Assembly (NCBI RefSeq): GCF_036013955.1
Contig: NZ_CP107903.1
Coordinates: 9,300,001-9,364,000, forward strand
Origin: Streptomyces sp. NBC_00459
Lineage (GTDB): Bacteria; Actinomycetota; Actinomycetes; Streptomycetales; Streptomycetaceae
Length of the DNA stretch: 64,000 nucleotides
Reading direction: 5' to 3'
The position numbers and the translations under genes are program-made. The notes beneath the pieces are model-generated. The model did no database searches. It was given only the letters and a program-made list of their open reading frames with translations, and was not told the origin of the DNA. Positions 31,952-40,951 of this stretch are shown one piece after another. Within the stretch, counting starts at the first letter, position 1; every line of letters begins with the position of its first letter.

Positions 31952-33370
31952 ATGAACGCCAAACCGTCGGGCCCCGGACACTCCCGTGCAGGCAAGCCCC
32001 AGCAGGCTGCGCTGTCGCAGGGCGAGATCTCCGCCCCGAAGACGGTGTCCCCGGGTCTTCCTCCGGCCGCTTCCTTCGACGCGCTCGGACTGCCGCCCGA
32101 GCTCATGGAGACGTTGACGGGCCTCGGGGTCACGGAGCCCTTCCCGATCCAGGCGGCGACGCTGCCCAACGCGCTGGCCGGCCGAGATGTCCTGGGCCGC
32201 GCGCGAACCGGCTCCGGCAAGACGCTCGCCTTCGGGCTCGCGCTGCTCGTCCGTACGGCGGGCCGGCGCGCGGAGTCCAAGCGGCCGCTCGCGCTGGTGC
32301 TGGTGCCGACCCGGGAACTCGCGCAGCAGGTGGGCGACGCGCTGGCACCGTACGCGCGGGCACTGAACGTGCGGCTGGCGACGGTCGTCGGCGGGCTGTC
32401 GATCAACCGGCAGCAGGCGGAGCTGCGGGCCGGCGCCGAGGTGGTCATCGCGACTCCGGGGCGGCTGACCGACCTGGTGTCGCGGCGGGACTGCGTCCTG
32501 AACCACGTGCGGATCACCGTGCTGGACGAGGCGGATCAGATGTGTGACCTGGGGTTCCTGCCCCAGGTGTCGGACATCATGGACCAGCTCCCCTCCGACG
32601 GACAGCGGCTGCTGTTCTCGGCGACGCTCGACCGCAACGTCGACCAGCTGGTACGCGACCACCTGCACGACCCGGTGCTCGCCACGGTCGACCGGGCGGC
32701 GGGCTCGGTGACCACGATGGAACACCACGTCCTGAACATCCACGCCGCCGACAAGTACGCGACCGCGACCGAGATCGCGGCACGGGACGGCCGGGTGCTG
32801 ATGTTCCTCGACACCAAGACCGGCGTGGACCAGTTCACCCGGCACCTGCGGGCCAGCGGGGTGCGGGCGGGCGCCCTGCACAGCGGGAAGTCGCAGCCGC
32901 AGCGCACGCACACGCTCGGCCAGTTCAAGGACGGTGAGATCACCGTGCTGGTGGCCACCAACGTCGCCGCGCGGGGCATTCACATCGACGCCCTCGACCT
33001 CGTCGTCAACGTCGACCCGCCGGCCGACGCCAAGGACTACCTGCACCGCGGCGGGCGTACGGCGCGCGCGGGGGAGTCCGGGAAGGTCGTCACCCTGGTC
33101 ACCCCCAACCAGCGGCGCGACGTGAACCGGATGATGTCCGACGCCGGGATCCGCCCGACGGTCGCACAGGTGCACTCCGGCGAGGAGAAGCTGACCGCCA
33201 TCACCGGCGCGAAGCGCCCGCCGACCGAGACGAAGACCGCCACCGGCAACGCGCCCTTCCGCGGCATCGGCACCCGCCCGGGCCGCCCCGCCAAGGAGTC
33301 CCGCAAGACCGCCGAGGCCCGCAAGACCGCGGAGGCCCGAGCGGCGGCGCGGGTCCGCAAGGGCCGCTGA
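31952..33370 (+). CDS. DEAD-box ATP-dependent RNA helicase
   Basis: 472 residues with all core motifs in order: Q motif region PFPIQAATLP, ARTGSGKT (ATP loop), PTRELAQQ, TPGRL, DEAD, SAT, and in the second RecA domain FLDTKTGVDQF, ATNVAARGIHI and HRGGRTARAG. A basic Lys/Arg/Ala-rich tail (about 420-472) probably binds RNA. It unwinds RNA duplexes in ribosome assembly, mRNA turnover or cold adaptation. ATG 31952 has AGGAAGG 6 nt upstream. A strong hairpin lies in its leader. Confidence 0.95.
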   Translation: MNAKPSGPGHSRAGKPQQAALSQGEISAPKTVSPGLPPAASFDALGLPPELMETLTGLGVTEPFPIQAATLPNALAGRDVLGRARTGSGKTLAFGLALLVRTAGRRAESKRPLALVLVPTRELAQQVGDALAPYARALNVRLATVVGGLSINRQQAELRAGAEVVIATPGRLTDLVSRRDCVLNHVRITVLDEADQMCDLGFLPQVSDIMDQLPSDGQRLLFSATLDRNVDQLVRDHLHDPVLATVDRAAGSVTTMEHHVLNIHAADKYATATEIAARDGRVLMFLDTKTGVDQFTRHLRASGVRAGALHSGKSQPQRTHTLGQFKDGEITVLVATNVAARGIHIDALDLVVNVDPPADAKDYLHRGGRTARAGESGKVVTLVTPNQRRDVNRMMSDAGIRPTVAQVHSGEEKLTAITGAKRPPTETKTATGNAPFRGIGTRPGRPAKESRKTAEARKTAEARAAARVRKGR

Positions 33371-33445
33371 CACCGAGGCGCGAGAGAGGCAACCCACTCC
33401 CCGGCTCTCCGGCGGACCGGCCCCTGCGGGTGCGACCGCTCGGGG

Positions 33446-34261
33446 CTACGGCTTACGGCCGAGCCCGCCGTGTTCGCCGATGACCTGGGGCGCGGGGGCC
33501 GCGGGATCCGGGCGCCAGAGCGGGACCGAGACGACGCCCGGGGCCAGTAGTTCCAGGCCGTCGAAGTAGGACGTGATCTCCTCGACGGTGCGCAGGTTGT
33601 AGGGGACGGCGCCGCTTTCGTTGTACGCGGCCTGGGCCCGCTCGAAGACGGGGTCGATGCCTGCCGAGCCGTCGTTCACGGAGAGGTGGCTGCCGGACGG
33701 CAGTGCGTCCATCAGTGCGGTGACGGTTCTGCGGGCCTGCTCGTGCGTGGCCACGTGGCCGAGGATGTTGCTGAGGATCAGCGCGGTCGGCCGGGACAGG
33801 TCGAGCGTCTGCGCGGCGGCGTCCAGGATGCGGTCGGTGTCCAGCAGGTCGGCGTCGATGTACGCGGTCGCTCCCTCCGGTGTGGAGTGGAGCAGGGTTC
33901 GCGCATGGGCGAGGACCGTCGGGTCCTTGTCGACGTAGACGATCCGGGCGGTGGGGGCGATGCGTTGGGCGACCTGGTGGGTGTTGTCGGCGCTCGGCAG
34001 CCCGGTGCCGATGTCCAGGAACTGGCGTATGCCCGCCTCGGCGACCAGGTAGGTGATGTTGCGGGCCAGGAAGGCGCGGCTGCTGCGGGCGATGGTGACG
34101 ATGCCGGGGAAGACGTCCGTGTAGGCGTCACCGGCCGCTTTGTCGACGGGGTGGTTGTCCTTCCCGCCCAGCCAGTAGTTCCAGATGCGCGCCGAGTGCG
34201 GCACCGACGTGTCGATCCTGTGGTGTTCCGTCGGCCCGGGCTTTGCGGGGTTCTCGGTCAT
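33446..34261 (-). CDS. DUF574/SAV2177-type SAM-dependent methyltransferase
   Basis: 271 residues. IDTSVPHSARIWNYWLGGKDN near the N-terminus and RQFLDIGTGLPSADNTHQVAQRIAP (SAM motif) are signatures of this large actinobacterial family (Methyltransf_19), whose substrates are unknown. VYVDKDPTVLAHARTLL and the later GLELLAPGVVSVPLWRPD complete the fold. It starts 61 bp after the 186-aa unknown gene on the same strand, so it may be the last gene of the STM4011-4015 operon. Confidence 0.9.
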   Translation of the reverse strand: MTENPAKPGPTEHHRIDTSVPHSARIWNYWLGGKDNHPVDKAAGDAYTDVFPGIVTIARSSRAFLARNITYLVAEAGIRQFLDIGTGLPSADNTHQVAQRIAPTARIVYVDKDPTVLAHARTLLHSTPEGATAYIDADLLDTDRILDAAAQTLDLSRPTALILSNILGHVATHEQARRTVTALMDALPSGSHLSVNDGSAGIDPVFERAQAAYNESGAVPYNLRTVEEITSYFDGLELLAPGVVSVPLWRPDPAAPAPQVIGEHGGLGRKP

Positions 34262-34322
34262 GGGCGGCGTTCCGTCCTTCGGCAGGGGGCGAGGAGGGTT
34301 CGATCGTGGTGCCGACCGCTCG

Positions 34323-34883
34323 TCAGAGGGCGAACGCCTCGGTCAGGCGCACGTGGTAACCGTCCTCCTCCATCAGGACGACGGTGACCCCGAAGGGGGA
34401 GGGGTGGTCGATGTCGAGCGGGATGAAGGAGTAGTCGACAGCGGCCCGGACCGGGGGCAGGAGTTCGCCGTCGGGCTGGGGTTCGGGCGCGGGGAGCCAC
34501 TGCGGTTCGACCGTGCCCTGGCCCTCGGGGGCCTGCTCGGTGTAGGGGAAGCGGTGCAGGGTGTGGCCGTCCTTGGTGGCGTGCACCAGGTTCAGACACG
34601 GCGCCGGGTCGGTGACCGGCAACTCGCAGGCGGCGGCGACGTCCTGGGTCTCCCAGGCGAGGACGACCTCGTCGGCGCCGGACGCCGCGGCGATGTTCGA
34701 CAGCTGGGCGATGCCCGTGAGCGCGTCCTTGCCGGTCTCGACGGGACGCAGCCAGATCAGGCCGACGAGTTCACCGCGGACCAGCGGCATGATGACCGGG
34801 CGGGGCACGGTCCCCTCGCCCAGGCCCGCGGTGTACGCGTTCTTCATCGAGGCGGCCAGTGCGTCCCAGGTCTGCGTGTCCAC
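34323..34883 (-). CDS. Conserved hypothetical protein (186 aa)
   Basis: GTG 34881-34883 follows AGAGGAAG with good spacing. No known domain; the sequence is acidic, with RPVIMPLVRGELVGLIWLRPVETGKDALTGIAQLSN and ADEVVLAWETQDVAAACELP suggesting an alpha/beta fold without membrane segments. It starts 25 nt after the end of the radical SAM gene, so it probably belongs to the same operon; a role in that system is inferred only from position. Confidence 0.7.
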   Translation of the reverse strand: MDTQTWDALAASMKNAYTAGLGEGTVPRPVIMPLVRGELVGLIWLRPVETGKDALTGIAQLSNIAAASGADEVVLAWETQDVAAACELPVTDPAPCLNLVHATKDGHTLHRFPYTEQAPEGQGTVEPQWLPAPEPQPDGELLPPVRAAVDYSFIPLDIDHPSPFGVTVVLMEEDGYHVRLTEAFAL

Positions 34884-34908
34884 GAACTTCCTCTCACCAA
34901 CAGCACGT

Positions 34909-35835
34909 TCACGAATCAGGAGACCCTGTCATGGCAGCCGCGCCGACGCCACCTCGATCGAACGGGACCAGTGGCAGCAGCGGCCGGTCCGGGACGGCCC
35001 GCGGAATCCGCTCCAGGACACCGCCCGCGAACACGTCGTACAACGGCAGCGTCTCCAGGTGCACATATCCGATGTGGCAGTCGCACACCTCCGACGGGCA
35101 GGCCCGCGGGCGCAGCGCGGCACGGTAGGAGCCGTCGTACAGATTTCCCAGCTCCGCGCGGACGAAATGACAGCGGCGCACCGTGCCCTCACCGTCCACC
35201 GAGAGCACCGACTCACCGGTGCGGCACGGCAGACCCGCCGAGCGGTGCGGGTGGCGGCTGAGCGGGAAGAGCGGGTCGAGCTCGGTCCACCGGTCGGCCT
35301 GTTCGTCCGTGTAGGTGTGCCCTTCGGCGGCGTTCACCCACAGATACACGTGCTCCGGCAGCTCGGCGCGCAGCCGTCGCGCGTGCTCCAGATGGTCCGG
35401 TACGCCGACGACGCCCACACTGAAACGGACCCCGAGGGCGGACAGCTCGTACGTCTTGGCAAGGAACCGTTCGTAGGGCGTCTGGCCGGGGTGGAAGGTG
35501 CACCACAGGGCGACGGTGTCGCGGTCCGCGTCCGCGAGCCAGTCGGTGCGGCAGCTCAGGTTGGTCTGGATCGCGACCCGGCGTACATGTGGCTGGTGTG
35601 AGAGTTCGACGAGCGCGCGCCGGTACCAGGAGCGGACCAGTCCCTCGCCCCACGGGGTGAACAGCAGCGACAGCCCGTCCTCCCGCTGCTCGCACGCCCA
35701 TGCCGTGAAGCGCTCCAGTGCCGCACGGTCGGCGCGCAGCTGCGCCGTGGTGTCGCGGCGCTTCGCGAACGGGCAGTACGGGCAGTCGTAGTCGCAGGAG
35801 GAGAGCGGCCCGCGGTACAGCAGTGTCAGATCCAC
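34909..35835 (-). CDS. STM4011-family radical SAM protein
   Basis: 308 residues. The radical SAM cluster motif is Cys14-x3-Cys18-x2-Cys21 (CDYDCPYC). After the barrel, cysteines at 204, 222, 246, 251 and 253 (PCRTGE, RRCHFV, ACPSEVCDCH) form a SPASM-like auxiliary cluster pattern, as in enzymes that modify peptides. GTG 35833-35835 lies 10 nt after the STM4012 stop behind GAGAGG. It is the fifth gene of the set STM4015-4014-4013-4012-4011, first noted in Salmonella; I know of no assigned reaction. Confidence 0.88.
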   Translation of the reverse strand: MDLTLLYRGPLSSCDYDCPYCPFAKRRDTTAQLRADRAALERFTAWACEQREDGLSLLFTPWGEGLVRSWYRRALVELSHQPHVRRVAIQTNLSCRTDWLADADRDTVALWCTFHPGQTPYERFLAKTYELSALGVRFSVGVVGVPDHLEHARRLRAELPEHVYLWVNAAEGHTYTDEQADRWTELDPLFPLSRHPHRSAGLPCRTGESVLSVDGEGTVRRCHFVRAELGNLYDGSYRAALRPRACPSEVCDCHIGYVHLETLPLYDVFAGGVLERIPRAVPDRPLLPLVPFDRGGVGAAAMTGSPDS

Positions 35836-35845
35836 CGGGCGCCTC

Positions 35846-37219
35846 TCACTTCGTCTCGTAGGCGGCCATGGCGTCGCGCACGGCCGGTGAGAAGAAGTCG
35901 GGGCCGATGGCGTCCGAGTGGGCCAGGCCCTCGGCGGACAGGCGCAGCCGGTCCGCCCGGTCGCCGTCGAGCCAGCCACGGGCCGCGAGGGTGTCCAGCT
36001 CGGCGGGAAAGTCGTCGTACGGGTCCGAAGCGAACCGCAGTCGGTACTCCGCGACGGGCAGGCCCTCGGCCTGGAGCAGCGACTGCAGCAGATGCCGGCG
36101 CCGTGCCTCGTCCTCGTCGACCCAGCGGCCGTGCAGCACGCGGGAGAAGTCCTCGGTGGCGGTGTAGTCGTCGATGATGCCGCGTATCTCCCGCATCGAC
36201 ACGGCGTAGTCGAAGGAGTAGTGCAGCCGGGAGGTGTACGAGCGGGCACCGCAGCCCAGGCCGATCATGCCGTCGGTCTGGCAGGCGTAGTCGTCAGGAC
36301 CCTGCGGCGGCGCGTCCGAGCGCCGGAACATACGCATCGACACCTGCTCGTACCCGTGGGAGAGGAGGTGGTCGCGGCCCTCCCGGTAGCGGCGCAGGCG
36401 TTGTTCGTCCCATTCCCGGTCGGCTGCCAGTGGGTCGGTGTGGCGGCCGAGGCCGGTGAGCGGGCGGATGTAGAGGGGGTAGAGATAGATCTCCTCGGGG
36501 CGCCAGGCGAGGGCGGCGTCCAGGGAGTGGCGCCAACTGGCCGCTGTCTGACCGTCGATGCCGTAGATCAGGTCGATGTTGAGGACGGGCACGCCGGCCT
36601 CACGGATACGGGTCAGTGCCGCCTCGACGTCGGACCTGTGCTGTGGGCGTGCGGCGGCCCGTGCCTCCTCCTCGACGAAGCTCTGCACACCGAGGCTGAG
36701 GCGGGTGGCGCCCCGCTCGACCAGCACGGCCAGCCGGTCGGCAGTGGCCGTGGACGGCGACGCCTCCACGGAGAGCGGGACGGCCCGCAGGTCCACGCCC
36801 GTCTCACGCTCGGCGATGTCGCACAGGCGCTCCAGCTCCGCCGCCTCCAGAAAGGTCGGAGTGCCGCCGCCGAACGCCGCGTTGGCGAACCGCGGGGCCT
36901 GCGTGTCGCCCAGCGCCTCACGGACAGCGGCTGCCTGGCGCTCCAGGGCGTCCAGGTAGCGGCCCGTCAGACCGTCCGGCGCGCCGATACGGGTGAACAG
37001 GTTGCAGAAACCGCAGCGGACCTCGCAGAACGGGATGTGCAGGTACAGGGACAGGGCCTGGCGGGACTCGCCGGCCCACAGGTCCGCGAGCCGGGGCCCG
37101 GGCGTCAGCGGCCGGTAGGCGGTCTTGTGCGGGTACGCGTACGTATAGCTCTGGTACGGCCGCGGCGGGCGGACGGAGGTGTCCGCCGAGTTGTCGGCCG
37201 GTGTGACGGTCGTGCTCAT
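35846..37219 (-). CDS. STM4012-family radical SAM protein (HemW-like)
   Basis: 457 residues. The iron-sulfur motif is Cys65-x3-Cys69-x2-Cys72 (HIPFCEVRCGFCNLF). FGGGTPTFL, VEASPSTATADRL, RLSLGVQSF and NIDLIYGIDGQT follow, in the order seen in HemN/HemW-like enzymes, and a HemN_C-type region ends it. ATG 37217-37219 overlaps the upstream stop (ATGA), so translation is coupled. It is related to haem chaperones but is distinct by its gene context; role unknown. Confidence 0.9.
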   Translation of the reverse strand: MSTTVTPADNSADTSVRPPRPYQSYTYAYPHKTAYRPLTPGPRLADLWAGESRQALSLYLHIPFCEVRCGFCNLFTRIGAPDGLTGRYLDALERQAAAVREALGDTQAPRFANAAFGGGTPTFLEAAELERLCDIAERETGVDLRAVPLSVEASPSTATADRLAVLVERGATRLSLGVQSFVEEEARAAARPQHRSDVEAALTRIREAGVPVLNIDLIYGIDGQTAASWRHSLDAALAWRPEEIYLYPLYIRPLTGLGRHTDPLAADREWDEQRLRRYREGRDHLLSHGYEQVSMRMFRRSDAPPQGPDDYACQTDGMIGLGCGARSYTSRLHYSFDYAVSMREIRGIIDDYTATEDFSRVLHGRWVDEDEARRRHLLQSLLQAEGLPVAEYRLRFASDPYDDFPAELDTLAARGWLDGDRADRLRLSAEGLAHSDAIGPDFFSPAVRDAMAAYETK

Positions 37220-38067
37220 ACGGACGGCTCCAGGAAGAAGTGGCCGTAGGGCACGGTCCACACGGATTCGTGACCGAGGCGGTGACCGGTGTAGCCGTCG
37301 TCCCCGTAGGCGGTGCCGTGGTCGGAGCAGACGATGGCGAAGCAGCGGCGGCGCGAACTCATCGCCGCGAACAGCCGACCGACATGACGGTCGACGTACT
37401 CCAGCGCGGCGGCATGGGTGAGCCGGCTGTCGCCCGCCTCGCGGGTCGCACCGGGGAGGTGGAACCAGTTCGGCTGGTGCAGCGCGGAGGCGTTCAGGAA
37501 GAGGAACAGCCGCTGTTCGGGCGGCAGTTCGGACACCGTCTGCTCGGCGCGCGCCACCTGCGCCTCGAAGGAGGTGGGGGAGGCCACCGAGAACTCCGGC
37601 TCCCAGTGGCTCTCCTGGAAGAACCCGGGCAGTACGTCGCCCAGGGCGCCCTGCTTGTTGAAGAAGCCGACGCCGCCGACGCACACCGTGCGGTAGCCGT
37701 GCGCGGCCAGGCCGGACACCAGGTCCGGGGTGTCGAAGACGTACGTGCCCTCGGCTGTCGTCTCGCTGCCCGCGAACCGGGCCGCGAACAGGCGCCGATG
37801 CGGCCCCGGAGACGCCGGTGTGGGCAGGAAGCCCGCGAACATCGCCTGGTGGGAGGCGTAGGTGAAACTCCCGGGCGCGTGACGCTTCTCCCAGGTGCCG
37901 CCCGGCAGGTGCGCGGTCAGGTTGGGCAGCCGTCCGGCGGCGGCGAGTTCGACGGCCACGTCGTGGCGCAGGGTGTCCAGGGTGAGCAGCAGCAGGTCGT
38001 CGCGGCCCACCACCTGGTTCATGTCCGGCCCGGCGGCCGGGGCGGGAAGGGGCTCAGACGGCGGCAT
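37216..38067 (-). CDS. STM4013-family sulfatase-like hydrolase
   Basis: 283 residues of the alkaline phosphatase/sulfatase superfamily. Asp31 and Asp36 sit in LLLLTLDTLRHD, the nucleophile position is Thr69 in SFTYASHQAMFAGFLP rather than the formylglycine Cys of true sulfatases, and late metal ligands are CSDHG (Asp249-His250) and GHRLGHE (His262, His266). It may cleave or transfer a phosphate or sulfate ester. ATG 38065-38067 overlaps the STM4014 gene by 14 nt and follows GAGGA. A start 15 codons later is possible. Confidence 0.85.
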   Translation of the reverse strand: MPPSEPLPAPAAGPDMNQVVGRDDLLLLTLDTLRHDVAVELAAAGRLPNLTAHLPGGTWEKRHAPGSFTYASHQAMFAGFLPTPASPGPHRRLFAARFAGSETTAEGTYVFDTPDLVSGLAAHGYRTVCVGGVGFFNKQGALGDVLPGFFQESHWEPEFSVASPTSFEAQVARAEQTVSELPPEQRLFLFLNASALHQPNWFHLPGATREAGDSRLTHAAALEYVDRHVGRLFAAMSSRRRCFAIVCSDHGTAYGDDGYTGHRLGHESVWTVPYGHFFLEPSV

Positions 38068-39253
38068 GTGTGGTCCTCGGCAGTTCGTACGGTCGTACCG
38101 GCGGCGCGGATGCGGCGGGCAGCCCCGGTGCCCCGGGCAGGTGGCCGGCGGCGAAGGGTACGGCCGCCGCCACCTGAGCGGCGTAGGTGTCCAGGCCCTC
38201 CGCCCCGCTGCCGGGGAGGCCGGTGAGGCGGGGGAGCAGGTCACCGAACGCGTTGACCTCGCCGACGGCGAAGCGACGCCAGCCGACGGCCGGCAGCAGG
38301 TCGACACCGACGCACAGGGTGCCGGGGAAGCAGGCCGCGGCCCGTTCACTCGTTTCGAGGGCGGAGGCCCACCGGTCACCGGCCAGCACCCGTACGGCCG
38401 CCAGGTCGCCGCGCGTACCGCCCAGATGCAGATTCGTCAGCGGGGAACGGCTGGTGCGGACCACGGCGTGGGTGGCCCGGCCGCCCACGACCACGATGCG
38501 CAGATCCGCCGACCGGCCGCCGAGCGACGCCTTGGGCAGCCACCGTTCGATGTGCAGTCCGTCCGGGGCGATCGTGTCGACGATCGCGGCGATCTCCCGC
38601 TCCTCGGTGTAGCGGCGCACCCGCAGCGAGTTGTGGAGCCGGCCGTCCTCGGTCCGCTCCACGGACGTGGTCGCGCGGATGCGCCCCGAAGCGGTCGTCT
38701 CGATCGCCAGGACACCGGAGGCGGAGGAACCGTGCGCGAGCTTGACGAAGACACGCCGCAGTCCCGCCTCCTCCATGAGGCCCCGTACGTCCGCCCAGTC
38801 CCGCACCGGCGCCACGCCCCCGGAGGTAGGGGACGGCGGTACCGGGACGCCCGCCCGGAAGAGCCGGTCGTGACACAGCCGTTTGTCGAACATCACGGCC
38901 AGGTCCACCGGGTCGTCGAGCCGTCGCCCACCGCGCAACGAGGCCACGCACTCCAGGAACCGCCCGTACCAGCGCGCGGACCCCTCCACCCGCGTCGGAT
39001 CGTCCACACCGCGCAGCAGGGCGTCCACCTCGGGGTTCTCCCCGGGAGAGTCGAGGCGGACGAACTCGTCGTCGGCGAAGTCGTGGCCGCCCTCGCGCAG
39101 CACGTCCCGCCACTCGACCACGCGAGGCGTGCCGTGACCGGCGGCCTCGGTGGCCGCGGCGAACAGACTCACCCGACGGTTGTCCCCGTTGGCGACCACC
39201 ACCCACCTCGGCGAGGCGCTCCCCACCTCCGTGTACCGCATGCCGCTCCCCAT
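38054..39253 (-). CDS. STM4014-family ATP-grasp-like protein
   Basis: 399 residues with ATP-grasp-like features: MFDKRLCHDRLFRAGVPVPPSP, VFVKLAHGSSASGVLAI (Lys of the ATP site), LRIVVVGGRATHAVVR, LCVGVDLLPAVG and EVNAFGDLLP (Glu/Asn metal ligands). ATP-grasp enzymes join carboxylates to amines or thiols, often peptide ligases. The start is ATG 39253 or ATG 39241, both near GGTGGGGGG or GGGGAG. It lies between the STM4015 gene (41 nt upstream) and the STM4013 gene (overlapping). Confidence 0.85.
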   Translation of the reverse strand: MGSGMRYTEVGSASPRWVVVANGDNRRVSLFAAATEAAGHGTPRVVEWRDVLREGGHDFADDEFVRLDSPGENPEVDALLRGVDDPTRVEGSARWYGRFLECVASLRGGRRLDDPVDLAVMFDKRLCHDRLFRAGVPVPPSPTSGGVAPVRDWADVRGLMEEAGLRRVFVKLAHGSSASGVLAIETTASGRIRATTSVERTEDGRLHNSLRVRRYTEEREIAAIVDTIAPDGLHIERWLPKASLGGRSADLRIVVVGGRATHAVVRTSRSPLTNLHLGGTRGDLAAVRVLAGDRWASALETSERAAACFPGTLCVGVDLLPAVGWRRFAVGEVNAFGDLLPRLTGLPGSGAEGLDTYAAQVAAAVPFAAGHLPGAPGLPAASAPPVRPYELPRTTHAAV

Positions 39254-39294
39254 CCCCCCACCTGCCTTGGTTCCCTGGTCCGGACGCCGGTGTG

Positions 39295-40263
39295 CTACTC
39301 GCCCACCGAGACGAAACGCCAGACCTCGCCGTCGTCGTCCTCGTCGGAGTCGGCGTCCTCGGGATCGGCGTCGACCTCCACACCGGCGGGCTCCAGCGTC
39401 TGGAGCAACCGCGTCCGCAGCGCCTCACTGAGGTAGTTGTGGTGCAGGTCGAGCTTCTTCAGATGTGTCAACGGCTGACCGGTCAGCAGTGCCGTGGCGC
39501 CGTCGTCGGTGAGCACGCCCATCGAGACGTCGAGCACCTCGAGACGCGCCACCACCGGCGCGGACGCGAGCGCCGTACAGATGGCGTCCTGGATCTCGCT
39601 GTTGCGCAGGGCGAGCCGCCTGAGGTTCGGCAGTCTGGTGCCCGCGAAGAAGGGCTCCAGGTCGGCCACGTCGGCATCACCGCCGTACTCGGACGTGCCC
39701 AGCCACAGGTCGAGTTCGACGAGGGCGGGCAGATCGCTGCCCGCGATGCCGCGCACCACCTCGACGGGCATGCCGCCGGTCTCCACGGTCAGCCTGCGCA
39801 GCCGCTCGTGGCGGACGGCGGGGAAGACCAGCTCGTTGCCCCCGCGGACTCCGAACTCCTCCAGGTCGGGAAAGGCGGCCAGGAGGGGAGCGACATCGCC
39901 CTGGTTGATCCAGGAGATCTCGCACTCCTCCGACAGGATGTCGGCCAGGAACAGCCCGCGCAGGGCGGGCAGTCGGTCGCGGGCCGCCACCAGTGCCCCG
40001 ATCACGCCGTCGGGGGCGTTGTCGTACGCGTCGCTCCACGCGCCGACGATCAGCGCGCGGACCCGCTCGGTGTCGACGGCGTCAAGGAAGCGGGCGAAGG
40101 CCTCCTCCCACTGCTCCTTGGCGTCGTAGGAGTCCACCGCGATGCGCCAGGCGACGGACTCGGGCGACGGAAGGGCGGACATGTCCGCCGATGTGTCACC
40201 GGCGTCGGGAAAGGTGAAGGCCGGGAGGCCGTGGAGTTCCCCGAGGTGGCTGCCGAGTGTCAT
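39295..40263 (-). CDS. STM4015-family leucine-rich-repeat protein
   Basis: 322 residues. The central part carries leucine-rich repeats (LPALRGLFLADI, FPDLEEFGVRGGNEL, HERLRRLTVETGGM, LPALVELDLWLGTSEYGGDADV, LPNLRRLALRNSEI, VARLEVLDVSMGVLTDDGA, LTHLKKLDLHHNYLSEALR) and the C-terminus is very acidic (DADPEDADSDEDDDGE). Such proteins act as binding scaffolds. ATG 40261-40263 has AGGGAG 10 nt upstream and is the first gene of the operon. Confidence 0.88.
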   Translation of the reverse strand: MTLGSHLGELHGLPAFTFPDAGDTSADMSALPSPESVAWRIAVDSYDAKEQWEEAFARFLDAVDTERVRALIVGAWSDAYDNAPDGVIGALVAARDRLPALRGLFLADILSEECEISWINQGDVAPLLAAFPDLEEFGVRGGNELVFPAVRHERLRRLTVETGGMPVEVVRGIAGSDLPALVELDLWLGTSEYGGDADVADLEPFFAGTRLPNLRRLALRNSEIQDAICTALASAPVVARLEVLDVSMGVLTDDGATALLTGQPLTHLKKLDLHHNYLSEALRTRLLQTLEPAGVEVDADPEDADSDEDDDGEVWRFVSVGE

Positions 40264-40544
40264 GCGTGCCTGCTCCCTGATGCCGAGACCGGTGGATCGG
40301 CTGTGATGGTGCTCGTCCTGGCGCGCGCCGATCGCGTCCAGGTAGAGGAGTTCTACCAAGCCCCACTGACAACGCCGCGAACAGGGGCCTCCTACTCGGC
40401 CCAACGGCCCTTCCGCGAGCCCCACCTGACCACCCGCCACGCCATCGGCGAAGGTGGTCCGGCCCGGCAGCCAGGTCCGATTGTCAGTGCCCGCCCCTAC
40501 GGTCGTTCCATGGCACACGCCGTGCCGTAGCGGGAGGGAGACCC
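40264..40544. promoter_or_regulatory. Divergent promoter region of the STM401x operon
   Basis: 281 bp separate the STM4015 start from the divergent 108-aa gene. It must hold both promoters. No inverted repeat, riboswitch or sigma-specific motif stands out. Confidence 0.4.
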
Positions 40545-40871
40545 ATGTACCGGCAAGGTGACGTTCTGATCGTGGCGCTGGCCGAGGGGGCGGTGCCGGA
40601 GTACGCGGTCGACGCGGCGTCCGAACCGCGTGACGGCCGCGGCAGGCTCGTCCTGGCCCTCGGTGAGGTCACCGGGCACGCCCACGCGGTGGCCGGTCCG
40701 GGACGGCTGATCCGGGAGGCCGGCGTGTTCGGGCCGATGCTGCTGCACGTGCCCGAGGGCGCGCGTGTCGTGCACGAGGAGCACGCGGCGATATCGCTCC
40801 CCAAGGGCTGGTACCGGGTGATCCGGCAGCGGGAGTACATCCCGGGTTCGGTGCGCGTCGTCGCCGACTGA
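40545..40871 (+). CDS. Conserved hypothetical protein (108 aa) next to DUF6745
   Basis: Begins MYRQGDVLIVALAEGAVPE; later blocks are GRLVLALGEVTGHAHAVAGPG, LLHVPEGARVVHEEHAAISLPKGWYRVIRQREY. The pattern GDV...GEVTGHAHxV...HVPEG..VxHEEH..I.LP.G.Y is shared by short proteins usually found beside DUF6745 or leucine-rich-repeat genes and looks like a small beta-barrel with conserved His residues. GGGAGGGAG precedes ATG 40545. It is divergent from the STM401x operon and 80 bp before the DUF6745 gene. Confidence 0.7.
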   Translation: MYRQGDVLIVALAEGAVPEYAVDAASEPRDGRGRLVLALGEVTGHAHAVAGPGRLIREAGVFGPMLLHVPEGARVVHEEHAAISLPKGWYRVIRQREYIPGSVRVVAD

Positions 40872-40951
40872 CAGCACCCGGGCACGCGGGGAAGCGAAGG
40901 GCCGGGCGGCACGGGGATGTGGTCCGGCACAGCACTGGGAGAGGAACGGCG

